DNA of 29,549 nucleotides, taken from positions 1 through 29,549 of the forward strand of contig JAEYPH010000008.1 in assembly GCA_023410875.1 (NCBI GenBank). Direction: 5' to 3'. How positions within the stretch are numbered: the first letter of the stretch is position 1; each line of letters starts with the position of its first letter. The position numbers were made by a program, and so were the translations under genes. Under the pieces are notes generated by a model. The model did not search any database. It was not told the origin of the DNA and was given only the letters and a program-made list of their open reading frames with translations. This document shows, piece after piece, positions 23,179 to 29,549 of the stretch. Source of the DNA: Bacillota bacterium (lineage in GTDB: Bacteria > Bacillota > Clostridia > Christensenellales > UMGS416).

Positions 23179-24123
23179 TTGAACGCTCCCGGTCAGATTT
23201 TCAAGCAGGTCAGGGACAACATCCGCAAAGTCATAGTAGGAAAGGACGACGTCATCGAGCTGGTGCTCGTGGCACTGCTGTGCGAAGGGCATGTGCTCAT
23301 AGAGGACGTGCCCGGCGTGGGCAAGACATCGCTCATTTCCGCTCTGGCCCGCTCCGTGGGGCTGGATTTCCGCCGCATGCAGTTCACGCCCGACGTGCTG
23401 CCCAGCGACATCACGGGCTTCTCCATCCTCAACATAAAGACCGGCGAGTTTGATTACCGTCAGGGCATGGTCATGAGCAACATCATACTGGCCGACGAGA
23501 TCAACCGCACGTCGCCCAAGACCCAGTCCAGCCTGCTGGAGGCCATGGAGGAGCGCCATGTGACCGTGGACGGCATCACCCACGCGCTGCCCCGGCCCTT
23601 CCTGGTGCTGGCCACTCAAAACCCCATTGAATATGTGGGCACCTATCCGCTGCCCGAAGCCCAGTTGGACCGCTTCCTGCTGCGCATCACCGTGGGGTAT
23701 CCCTCCATGAAGGACGAAGTGGAGATTCTGCGCCGCCACGCCAGCGACGAGACCCGCCAGGAGCTCACGTCCGTGTGCTCCGCCGAGGACATTCTGGCTC
23801 TGCAGCGCATGTCCGCCGATGTGCAGTGCGCTGAGAGCGTGCGCGAATACATCGTATCGCTGATCGCACAGACCCGCCGCAGCGAGCATCTTTCGCTGGG
23901 CGCCAGCCCCCGCGGCTCCATCTTCCTGATGCGCGCAGCCCAGGCCTGCGCCGCGCTGCAGGGCCGCAATTACATCATACCCGATGATGTGCAGAAGATG
24001 GCCGTGCCGGTGCTGGCCCACCGTCTGATCGTGCGGCCGGAGGCTCGCCTGAGCGGCATGACCTCTGAACGCATCGTCAAGTCGCTGCTCAATTCTGTGG
24101 ATGTGCCGGTGATGACAGCGTGA
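23179..24123 (+). CDS. MoxR-type AAA+ ATPase
   Basis: MoxR ATPases act as chaperone-like partners of the DUF58 or VWA proteins encoded beside them. The 314-residue product has Walker A EDVPGVGKTS near 42-51, Walker B IILADEINR near 98-106, sensor-1 ATQNPIE with the family's YPLPEAQLDRF, and the C-terminal lid. The best start is TTG 23179, with GGTG 6 nt upstream. TTG 23158 or GTG 23170 would add a few residues, and there is no ATG near the start. The stop shares GTGA with the DUF58 gene. The protein is cytosolic, presumably docking on the membrane DUF58 protein. Confidence 0.93.
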   Translation: MNAPGQIFKQVRDNIRKVIVGKDDVIELVLVALLCEGHVLIEDVPGVGKTSLISALARSVGLDFRRMQFTPDVLPSDITGFSILNIKTGEFDYRQGMVMSNIILADEINRTSPKTQSSLLEAMEERHVTVDGITHALPRPFLVLATQNPIEYVGTYPLPEAQLDRFLLRITVGYPSMKDEVEILRRHASDETRQELTSVCSAEDILALQRMSADVQCAESVREYIVSLIAQTRRSEHLSLGASPRGSIFLMRAAQACAALQGRNYIIPDDVQKMAVPVLAHRLIVRPEARLSGMTSERIVKSLLNSVDVPVMTA

Positions 24124-25361
24124 TTTTACGCAGAATTCTATTCGTCATAAGCGCGGCGCTGCTGCTCATCTCCGGCCTGTATTCCGGCGAGCGGCTGTTT
24201 TTTGTCGGCTTCGTGCTGATGTGCCTGGTGCTGGCGCTGTCCATCGTGTCGGTGCTCTACACCGCCGCGATGTTCAAGTATCTGCAGACACTGACGCCAT
24301 TGCAGGGCGTCAAGGGCGAGACCGTGCGCTACAAGCTGCAGCTGTCCAACGACCACTGGCTGCCCATCGCTTATCTATCCATCCGCTTTGACACCATTGA
24401 TTCGCTGCTGGGCGGGCAGCCCTCCCGAATCACGACTTCTCTGATGCCCAGAAGCTGCCTGGACCGCGAGGAGGACATCCTGTGCCGCTACCGCGGCCGC
24501 TGGCAAGTCGGCGTGAAGAGCGCGGAGATCCGCGATTTCTTCGGGCTCATCTCCATCCGTCTGAACGTGACGCGGTTCTTAAGCCACAAGCCCATATCGC
24601 TGCTGGTCAAGCCCCGCATCGTGCACCTGAGCCGCCTGCCCATGCGCCGCAAGAAGGACGAAGGCCCCATGGAGACGCTGCCCCGACGCACCGACGACAC
24701 GGCCATGATGAGCGACGTCCGCAAATACGCCCACGGCGACCAGCTCAAGAAGATCCACTGGAAACTGACCGCCCGCATGCGCGAGATCATGGTCAAGAAC
24801 TATGAAGAATCGTCGCTGCCGGACCTGCTGCTGTATCTGGACACCAACAGCCTGGACATGGAGCGTCTGGACCGCCTCAACCTGGAGGACACGCTGGTGG
24901 AATGCACCACCGCCGTGGTGCACCATCTGCTGCTCAACCATATGCCGGTCAGCATGATCACCTATGGCAAGACCCGCATGCAGCTGCGCGGCTCCCGCCC
25001 GGAGCACTTCCAGAGCTTCTACACGTTGCTGAGCGACATCCCATTTGACGGCCGTTTCAGCGCCGAGGATGTGCTGACCAACGACCTGAAAATGGTCACC
25101 TATTCTGGTAATCTATTCCTGATCACATGGCGCTTCACCGACAAGCTGTATGACCTGCTGATGATGATGAACACCGGCGGGCTTAACATCACGGTGATTT
25201 ATGTCTACCCTGTGGTCGCCGGCTCCATCACGGAAGTCAAGGAAGCGTTGGAAGCCGGACGCGTGGAGCGCATGCTCACAGAGATGCGCAATGCCGGCAT
25301 TCTGGTCGTGGACCTGCACCCCGGCGAGAACATTGGCGAAAGGATCGACGTTTTGACATGA
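24120..25361 (+). CDS. DUF58 domain protein
   Basis: The 413-residue protein has two N-terminal membrane segments (about residues 6-21 and 28-52). A beta-rich region follows, then the DUF58 core with its signature near 188-220 (DVRKYAHGDQLKKIHWKLTA). The rest resembles a VWA-like fold, which is tentative. It starts with GTG 24120 in a GTGA overlap with the MoxR gene and ends in an ATGA overlap with the transglutaminase gene. DUF58 proteins of this arrangement are thought to work with MoxR and transglutaminase partners at the cell envelope. The exact function is unknown. Confidence 0.9.
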   Translation: MILRRILFVISAALLLISGLYSGERLFFVGFVLMCLVLALSIVSVLYTAAMFKYLQTLTPLQGVKGETVRYKLQLSNDHWLPIAYLSIRFDTIDSLLGGQPSRITTSLMPRSCLDREEDILCRYRGRWQVGVKSAEIRDFFGLISIRLNVTRFLSHKPISLLVKPRIVHLSRLPMRRKKDEGPMETLPRRTDDTAMMSDVRKYAHGDQLKKIHWKLTARMREIMVKNYEESSLPDLLLYLDTNSLDMERLDRLNLEDTLVECTTAVVHHLLLNHMPVSMITYGKTRMQLRGSRPEHFQSFYTLLSDIPFDGRFSAEDVLTNDLKMVTYSGNLFLITWRFTDKLYDLLMMMNTGGLNITVIYVYPVVAGSITEVKEALEAGRVERMLTEMRNAGILVVDLHPGENIGERIDVLT

Positions 25362-27682
25362 AGCCTTCCTTTGCCGAAAACAGCAAGGCGCTGGCTCTGG
25401 TGCTGCTGGTGGCTGCACCGCTGAGCCATCTGCTGCTCCTGTCGGTCAGCATCGAACTCAACATCTTTTGGGCGGTGCTGTTCTGCGCGCTTTCGGCGGC
25501 GTTGCTGGATGCTTTGTTTTACAACCGCCGCGCGGCACTGATCGGCTGCTCGGTGCTGGTGGCGGGCGCGGCGTTCACCTGGTGGCTCATCGGCAGCACC
25601 GGACGCCAGGCCTTCGGCGATTTCGCTGCCTGGGCGTATGTGTTTCTGAGCAGTTGGATAGAGTATCCCCCGGTCTACGGCATGCTGCTGGCGGCCATCC
25701 TGTGCGTGCTCATCACGCTGGTCATATGGCTGTTCGGCAAGAAGTTCTTCTGCTTCCCAGCCGTTTTCGCCTTCTGCGTGGGGCTCATCCTGCTGGAATG
25801 GTTCATTGGCGTGTTCCGCATCCTGGCGCCGGCCATGGCCACCTGCGGGGCGCTGGTGCTGCTATGGGCCAAGGCGCTGCAGCGCAGCGCCGCCAAAAAA
25901 CAGGCCACCGTTCGCGAAAATGACGTGGCACTGTATCTGCTGCCCTTCGCGGCAGCGCTGGTGGGCTTGAGCTTGCTCATCGTGCCGGCCGATTCCAGCC
26001 AGTGGCGCAGCCAGCAGGTCTACCGCACCTTCGAGCGCATCAACAATTATCTGGCCAACTACACGGGCTTTTCCCGCCCGCGCAATTCCTTCTCCATCGG
26101 CGGTTCCGGCTTTATGCCGCTGGGCACCCGGCTGGGCGGCGCGGTGACACTTTCCGACGACGAAACGCTGCGAGTGCGCACCAACATGCCCATCCTGCTC
26201 CGGGGCACCATCTACAACGAATACACCGGCAACAGTTGGACCGACAGCCAGTCCAGCCGCCGCTACCGCTATGACAGCAACGACGCCATCCGGTCTGACA
26301 CCTTCGACCTGAACCGCCCCGACGTGGGCGAACCCATGGCCAGCCAGTTCAAGAAGTTCCTGCAGCCCATCGAGCTTTCCATCACGCCGCTGGTCAATTC
26401 GTCCTCCACGATGTTCACACCCTATCGGGGCGTCACCGCCGTGAGGGCCAACGGTTTTTTGACGGTGTTCCCCTATTTTAATACCGAGGGTGAAGTGTTC
26501 CACACCAACGATCTGCGCGCCGGCGACGGTTATACGGTGGCGGCCGACTATCTCAATTACCAATCCTCGGACTTCCCCCTGCTGATGAACGACCTGCTGC
26601 GCCTGGGTCTCCAGGACGACCCCAACCGTATCAAGGACATCCACGCGGCCTATCTGCATCTGCCGGATAACATCGAGCAGGGCGTCTATGACCTGACCAA
26701 AAGCACGACCGAAGGGCTGGAGAGCGCCTATGACAAGGCCAGCGCCATCCGCGATCTGCTACGTCAGTACAGCTACACGCTCTCTCCGCCGGAGCCGCCG
26801 GCCAACCGCGACTTCGTCAGTTTCTTTTTGAACGATTCCCACAAGGGCTATTGCACCTATTTCGCCACGGCCATGGCCGTGATGGCCCGCATTGAGAACA
26901 TCCCCTCGCGCTATGTCGAGGGTTATATGATGACCGAGAGTGCCAGGAACGGCTCCGACTATGTGCTGAAGGGTAAGAACGCCCACGCCTGGGCGGAGCT
27001 GTACTTCGAGGGCATCGGCTGGATTCCCTTCGACGCCACGCCTTCGGGCGCCGCCCCGGCGGATAGCTCCGGCATCGGTACCGGAGCCAGCGGCTATGAC
27101 CCGGAGCCCACGATGCCCATCCCCTCCCGCGCGCCTTCCACCAGCGTACCCATACCGACCAAGGAGGAGGGCCTGACGCTGGCGCAGTTGCTGGGCTATC
27201 TGTGGGCCGTACCGGTGGGAGCCCTGGCGCTGTTCGGCCTGTGGGTGCTCTACGCGGCGATGCGGGCCCGTGTCACGATGTCGCTGAGCTATGCCCACCG
27301 GCGCTTTGCCGACAACCGCCGTCGCACGGCCTACTTCTACGCCGCCATCCTGCGGCTGCTGGCCTACTACAATTATCCCATCAAGCGCGGTGAAACGCTG
27401 TATACCTATTCCGCGCGCATCGGGCGCTGGCTGCGCCTGGGCCCCGGCTCCTTCGAACGCGTGGCGGACCTCATGGTGCGCATCTCCTACTCCGGGTATG
27501 AGCCCAGCGACGAGGACGTCAAGTTCATGGCGGATTTCCGCGAGGCGCTGGCTCACTATACCTACGAAACCGTGGGCATGTGGTACTATCTGTTCCATCA
27601 GATATTGGGCTTCAAGGGCAAAATGAAGGGATCAGTGGCGGAAGCACCTAAGACACACTATTACACGCAGCAGAAGTCGTAG
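25358..27682 (+). CDS. TgpA-like membrane transglutaminase-domain protein
   Basis: The 774-residue protein has about five or six membrane segments in its first 215 residues. An exported region follows, with a transglutaminase-like (TGc) domain whose triad is C499 (KGYCTYFATAM), H543 (NAHAWAE) and D559 (FDATPS). A Pro/Ser-rich linker, another membrane segment near 608-632 and a C-terminal cytosolic DUF4129-type helical tail complete it. This matches TgpA-type envelope proteins. The TGc domain faces outside, so a peptidase or transamidase role on wall peptides or proteins is plausible but unproven. It is the last gene of the MoxR operon, with a GC hairpin 28 nt after its stop codon. Confidence 0.9.
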   Translation: MKPSFAENSKALALVLLVAAPLSHLLLLSVSIELNIFWAVLFCALSAALLDALFYNRRAALIGCSVLVAGAAFTWWLIGSTGRQAFGDFAAWAYVFLSSWIEYPPVYGMLLAAILCVLITLVIWLFGKKFFCFPAVFAFCVGLILLEWFIGVFRILAPAMATCGALVLLWAKALQRSAAKKQATVRENDVALYLLPFAAALVGLSLLIVPADSSQWRSQQVYRTFERINNYLANYTGFSRPRNSFSIGGSGFMPLGTRLGGAVTLSDDETLRVRTNMPILLRGTIYNEYTGNSWTDSQSSRRYRYDSNDAIRSDTFDLNRPDVGEPMASQFKKFLQPIELSITPLVNSSSTMFTPYRGVTAVRANGFLTVFPYFNTEGEVFHTNDLRAGDGYTVAADYLNYQSSDFPLLMNDLLRLGLQDDPNRIKDIHAAYLHLPDNIEQGVYDLTKSTTEGLESAYDKASAIRDLLRQYSYTLSPPEPPANRDFVSFFLNDSHKGYCTYFATAMAVMARIENIPSRYVEGYMMTESARNGSDYVLKGKNAHAWAELYFEGIGWIPFDATPSGAAPADSSGIGTGASGYDPEPTMPIPSRAPSTSVPIPTKEEGLTLAQLLGYLWAVPVGALALFGLWVLYAAMRARVTMSLSYAHRRFADNRRRTAYFYAAILRLLAYYNYPIKRGETLYTYSARIGRWLRLGPGSFERVADLMVRISYSGYEPSDEDVKFMADFREALAHYTYETVGMWYYLFHQILGFKGKMKGSVAEAPKTHYYTQQKS

Positions 27683-27710
27683 GAAACCCTCCTCGGGTAG
27701 CAAACCCTCC

Positions 27711-27745
27711 GGCAGGCTTCGGCCTGCCACCTCCCTTTTCAGGGA
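27711..27745 (+). terminator. GC hairpin and pyrimidine tail after the MoxR operon
   Basis: GGCAGGC and GCCTGCC form a 7-bp stem on a TTCG tetraloop (27711-27728), followed by ACCTCCCTTTT. A second small stem, TCCCT/AGGGA, overlaps the tail. Together with CCCTCC on the left, this resembles CCCTCC-hairpin-CACCTCCC intergenic elements that I recall as common in gut clostridial genomes. It may be a dispersed repeat used as a terminator. Confidence 0.55.
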
Positions 27746-27798
27746 AGAAGAGAAAAACCTGCCCACACACAGAATAAGTTTTAACTCAAAAGATGGGT

Positions 27799-27858
27799 GC
27801 CGAAGGTTTCCAAAGGGCGATCGGAAAGCCCTTTGGTCGCGCCTGATGGCGCGAAATC
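27799..27858 (+). repeat. Family B 60-bp structured repeat, copy 2
   Basis: Same unit as 18109-18168. The first stem and its loop are identical. In the second stem TCGCGCC pairs with GGCGCGA around a TGAT loop. Four of the five differences between copies are the four loop bases, and the fifth turns a plus-strand G-T wobble pair into G-C. It lies 18 nt beyond the recX stop codon. Its left edge shares AAGATGGGT with the diverged piece at 29420-29438. Confidence 0.8.
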
Positions 27859-27876
27859 CCTTCAATCGCGCAACGT

Positions 27877-28527
27877 CTATTCTGTCTCATCTGGCGCTAC
27901 ACTCAACACCTCATTGAGCACACTCTGAATGATCTCATGGGAAAAGCCGCGTCGGGCAAGGTTGGCATAAACCTTCGCCCGGCGCTTTCTTTCATCGGGT
28001 TCCCGGGCGGCGCTGCGCAACGCCTTTTGCGCCTGAGCCCGGGCGGCTTCTTTTTCGTCCTGGTCGTCATACTGGCTGAGCGCCTGCTGGGCCGTCTCCC
28101 CATCGATGCCTGCCCGGCGCAGCTCCTGAGCTATGACCCTGCGGCCCGCGCCCTTCAGGTTCACGCGGTCGCGCACCAGCATGCCCGCATAGGCGCTGTC
28201 GTCCAGATAACCCAGCTCGCTCAGCCGGGCCAGCACGCGCTCCACGGTTTGCTCCTCATGGCCTTTGGCCAGCAGGTGCTTGCGCATCTCTTCCACGCCG
28301 CGGGCGCGGCTGGCCAGGTGCTTGAGCGCCCGGTTCATGGCGGCCTGCTCCTCCTGGCGCCCCTGCATGGCCTGCCAGGCCTCTTCGGCCAGCTCACTGC
28401 CCACCTTGAGCCCTGACTGCACCCACACGATGTCCTCCACGCTGCCCAAATACTCCCCATCCACAGAAATGCTAATGCGGTTGGGGTGTTTGGCCTGCGC
28501 CTGCGCCTCGGTGATGCGCCCGAACAT
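27877..28527 (-). CDS. recX: Regulatory protein RecX
   Basis: RecX binds RecA filaments and limits recombinase activity. The 216-residue product has the family's all-helical three-repeat layout after an N-terminal beta extension (ISISVDGEYLGSVEDI): ALKHLASRARGVEEMRKHLLAKG, then LSELGYLDDSAYAGMLVRDR, and a basic C-terminal part ending in FSHEIIQSVLNE. I chose ATG 28527 because GGGAGGA lies about 9 nt upstream. An in-frame start 156 nt earlier lies beyond the promoter. recA is not adjacent. The N-terminal extension occurs in other clostridial RecX proteins. Confidence 0.9.
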   Translation of the reverse strand: MFGRITEAQAQAKHPNRISISVDGEYLGSVEDIVWVQSGLKVGSELAEEAWQAMQGRQEEQAAMNRALKHLASRARGVEEMRKHLLAKGHEEQTVERVLARLSELGYLDDSAYAGMLVRDRVNLKGAGRRVIAQELRRAGIDGETAQQALSQYDDQDEKEAARAQAQKALRSAAREPDERKRRAKVYANLARRGFSHEIIQSVLNEVLSVAPDETE

Positions 28528-28563
28528 TGGCAATTCCTCCCTTTTTATGCAGCAAATGGTGGT

Positions 28564-28571
28564 CATACCTT
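28564..28571 (+). promoter_or_regulatory. Possible mother-cell sigma -10 box for the coat genes
   Basis: CATACCTT resembles the -10 consensus of the sporulation factor sigma-E (CATACA-T) and lies about 40 nt before the ribosome binding site of the first small coat-like gene. No firm -35 box was found. It overlaps the start region of the divergent recX transcript. Confidence 0.3.
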
Positions 28572-28575
28572 CGCG

Positions 28576-28584
28576 ATTATAGCA
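28576..28584 (-). promoter_or_regulatory. Extended -10 promoter of recX
   Basis: The minus strand reads TGCTATAAT, a perfect TATAAT with the TG extension, about 50 nt upstream of ATG 28527. No clear -35 box is present, as expected for extended -10 promoters. Confidence 0.7.
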
Positions 28585-28621
28585 CAAAATATTCCTGCAA
28601 TTCGCGCAAAGGAGGACATCC

Positions 28622-28834
28622 ATGGCTAACTTTGGACAACAGCCCCAAATCGCCGCCAAAAACTTGAGCTTTCTCGAGGACACCCTGAACTATGAGGCGC
28701 TGGCCTGCAAGAAGTGCAGCCAGTATGAAACGATGCTGACCGACCCCGCCCAGAAGAACCTGGTGCATCAGCTGGGTCAGCACCACCGCCAGCATTTCGA
28801 CGCGCTCTTCAACTATCTGCAGAGCCACCAATGA
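28622..28834 (+). CDS. Small ferritin-like spore coat-associated protein
   Basis: The 70-residue product is almost all helix (LEDTLNYEALACKKCSQYE, then KNLVHQLGQHHRQHFDALFN). It resembles half of a ferritin-like or CotF-type four-helix bundle, so a dimer could complete the fold. C29 and C32 form a CKKC pair, and H54, H55 and H58 cluster on one helix, which might bind metal. RBS AAAGGAGG is strong. The stop codon is 14 nt before the start of the CotF-like gene, so the two are co-transcribed. The coat role is inferred from this neighbour. Confidence 0.7.
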   Translation: MANFGQQPQIAAKNLSFLEDTLNYEALACKKCSQYETMLTDPAQKNLVHQLGQHHRQHFDALFNYLQSHQ

Positions 28835-28848
28835 CAGGAGGAAACAAG

Positions 28849-29124
28849 ATGGCGACGAACAACGTACTCGGCGAGAAGGAAATCCTCAACGACCTGCTCA
28901 ACCAGGAAAAACAGATCATCGGCACCTATTCCACGGCTGTGACAGAATCCAGCTGCGCCAACATGCGCCAGCTGTTGCTGCGCAACATCAACGAGTGCTC
29001 GCAGGATCAGTTCGCGGTTTTCAACGCGATGCTGTCCAAGGGCTATTACCAGGCCAAAGACGCTGCCGATCAGGACGTGCAGCAGGCCAAGCAGAAGTTC
29101 CAGCAGATGCAAAGTCAACTATAA
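28849..29124 (+). CDS. CotF-family spore coat protein
   Basis: The 91-residue protein matches the CotF/PF07875 pattern: LGEKEILNDLLNQEKQIIGTY, then TESSCANMRQLLLRNINEC, QFAVFNAMLSKGYYQAKDA and a Gln-rich tail. These small helical proteins are built into the spore coat in the mother cell. I chose ATG 28849, with AGGAGG 7 nt upstream. The ATG at 28831 contains that RBS. Its presence supports an endospore-forming host. A structured element begins immediately after the stop codon. Confidence 0.88.
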   Translation: MATNNVLGEKEILNDLLNQEKQIIGTYSTAVTESSCANMRQLLLRNINECSQDQFAVFNAMLSKGYYQAKDAADQDVQQAKQKFQQMQSQL

Positions 29125-29313
29125 CGCCTTCGGCGCGAAGCGCCTCGGCTTTCGCCGCCGGTGCTGTTGCACCGACGGCGATCTGGACGGCTTGCATATA
29201 CGTCAGCTTTCGCCCTGCCGATAACCGTCGGCAGGGCTGCTCATATCATTGGTTCCCATTCTTGCTTTTTAGGAACAAAGGCCGCTGAGGCGGGGTTTTG
29301 TGAACGTTTCTGA
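29125..29313 (-). ncRNA. Family A structured element, full copy after the coat genes
   Basis: No ORF. Read on the minus strand it has TCAGAAAC (29306-29313), ATGATATGAG (29240-29249), a perfect 10-bp hairpin GCCCTGCCGA/TCGGCAGGGC, AAAG, ATCGCC (29177-29182), a hairpin GGTGC-AACA-GCACC, GGCGAAAG (29149-29156), a GC hairpin and GCCGAAGGCG (29125-29134). The 19132-19319 copy has the same motifs in order. Distances between motif starts are 63 versus 60 and 66 versus 55 nt. If it is read on the plus strand instead, it would be a long 3' UTR of the coat operon. Confidence 0.5.
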
Positions 29314-29331
29314 CTGGTTAACCGTTGCCTT

Positions 29332-29348
29332 GGCCGGATAAACCGGCC
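29332..29348. other. Hairpin in the gene-free tail
   Basis: GGCCGG and CCGGCC pair around ATAAA. The stretch 29314-29549 has no ORF I can support and holds this stem, the family B fragment and the terminator-like hairpin listed separately. It may be an upstream extension of the family A element. Confidence 0.45.
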
Positions 29349-29419
29349 TGCGGCGCCTTGGTTCTACCGTTCTGATAGGCTTAACAAGAAACTTTTTAAC
29401 TACCAAATATCTTTTATAC

Positions 29420-29438
29420 AAGATGGGTCCGAAGGTTT
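29420..29438 (+). repeat. Family B fragment, diverged third copy
   Basis: AAGATGGGTCCGAAGGTTT matches the left edge of copy 2 at 27790-27809 apart from one missing base. The conserved hairpins that follow in copies 1 and 2 are absent here. Confidence 0.5.
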
Positions 29439-29485
29439 GCTGTGAAAACCCGTAGCTGTGCTTGATTTACAGGTACAGCAAAGAA

Positions 29486-29506
29486 AGCCGCTTTTTCTTT
29501 GCGGCT
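29486..29506 (-). terminator. Terminator-like hairpin near the window end
   Basis: On the minus strand AGCCGC and GCGGCT (29501-29506 with 29486-29491) pair around a 9-nt A-rich loop, and TTCTTTGC follows. It may end a minus-strand transcript that enters from beyond the window. The tail is short. Confidence 0.4.
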
Positions 29507-29549
29507 AGCTTAAGGTCTATTCAGGTCTTAGCCTACAGCCGTGACGGTT

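Noticed and set aside
27799..27858. Family B repeat as recX terminator
   Set aside because: Neither hairpin is followed by a U tract on either strand, and copy 1 is not directly at a gene end.
1..29549. CRISPR arrays, tRNA/rRNA genes, insertion sequences, prophage
   Set aside because: No regularly spaced repeats, no cloverleaf or rRNA motifs, and no transposase, integrase or phage proteins were seen.

Overview
The window looks like chromosome from a GC-rich, endospore-forming Clostridia-type Bacillota (my estimate is about 60% GC; gut clostridia such as Christensenellales are plausible, but the lineage is inferred). The reasons are: the clostridial order acpS - nnr - mazE - mazF; a CotF-type spore coat gene; a YitT transporter; a YhfC membrane protease; AGGAGG-type ribosome binding sites before nearly every gene; and intergenic GC hairpins of the kind common in gut clostridia. 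No rRNA, tRNA, CRISPR array, insertion sequence or phage gene is visible.

Layout. (1) 1-4.8 kb, minus strand: mfd (transcription-repair coupling) with its own promoter, then a bacteriohemerythrin gene overlapping a CheX-type phosphatase gene. (2) 4.9-7.5 kb, plus strand: a GPH-type sugar symporter overlapping a YghO-like GNAT protein, closed by a hairpin terminator. (3) 7.5-8.1 kb: an AT-richer island with a lone, divergent bL28 gene on the minus strand, preceded by a ~240-nt leader with a terminator and mutually exclusive helices. (4) 8.1-14.4 kb, minus strand: a five-gene nucleoside/S-adenosylhomocysteine operon of lipoprotein, pyrimidine-nucleoside phosphorylase, SAH hydrolase, SAH/MTA deaminase and a beta-propeller-like lipoprotein. 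(5) 14.5-19.1 kb: a YhfC protease, ribokinase, two HAD phosphatases and YitT. (6) 19.4-22.9 kb, minus strand: P1-family peptidase - acpS - nnr - mazE - mazF. (7) 23.1-27.7 kb, plus strand: the MoxR ATPase - DUF58 - transglutaminase (TgpA-like) operon, with each gene overlapping the next by 4 nt. (8) 27.9-29.1 kb: recX (minus) divergent from two small spore-coat/ferritin-like genes (plus). (9) The last 425 bases hold no gene but are highly structured.

The most unusual content is between the genes. One structured element (family A) occurs three times: 127-159 (core only), 19132-19319 and 29125-29313. Its motif order is conserved, and its stems differ in sequence but still pair. A second 60-bp element (family B) occurs at 18109-18168 and 27799-27858. 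Four of its five differences lie in a hairpin loop and the fifth keeps a pair. The bL28 leader has the organisation of a terminator-controlled autoregulatory RNA. The SAH hydrolase/deaminase pair suggests SAH breakdown through S-inosylhomocysteine.
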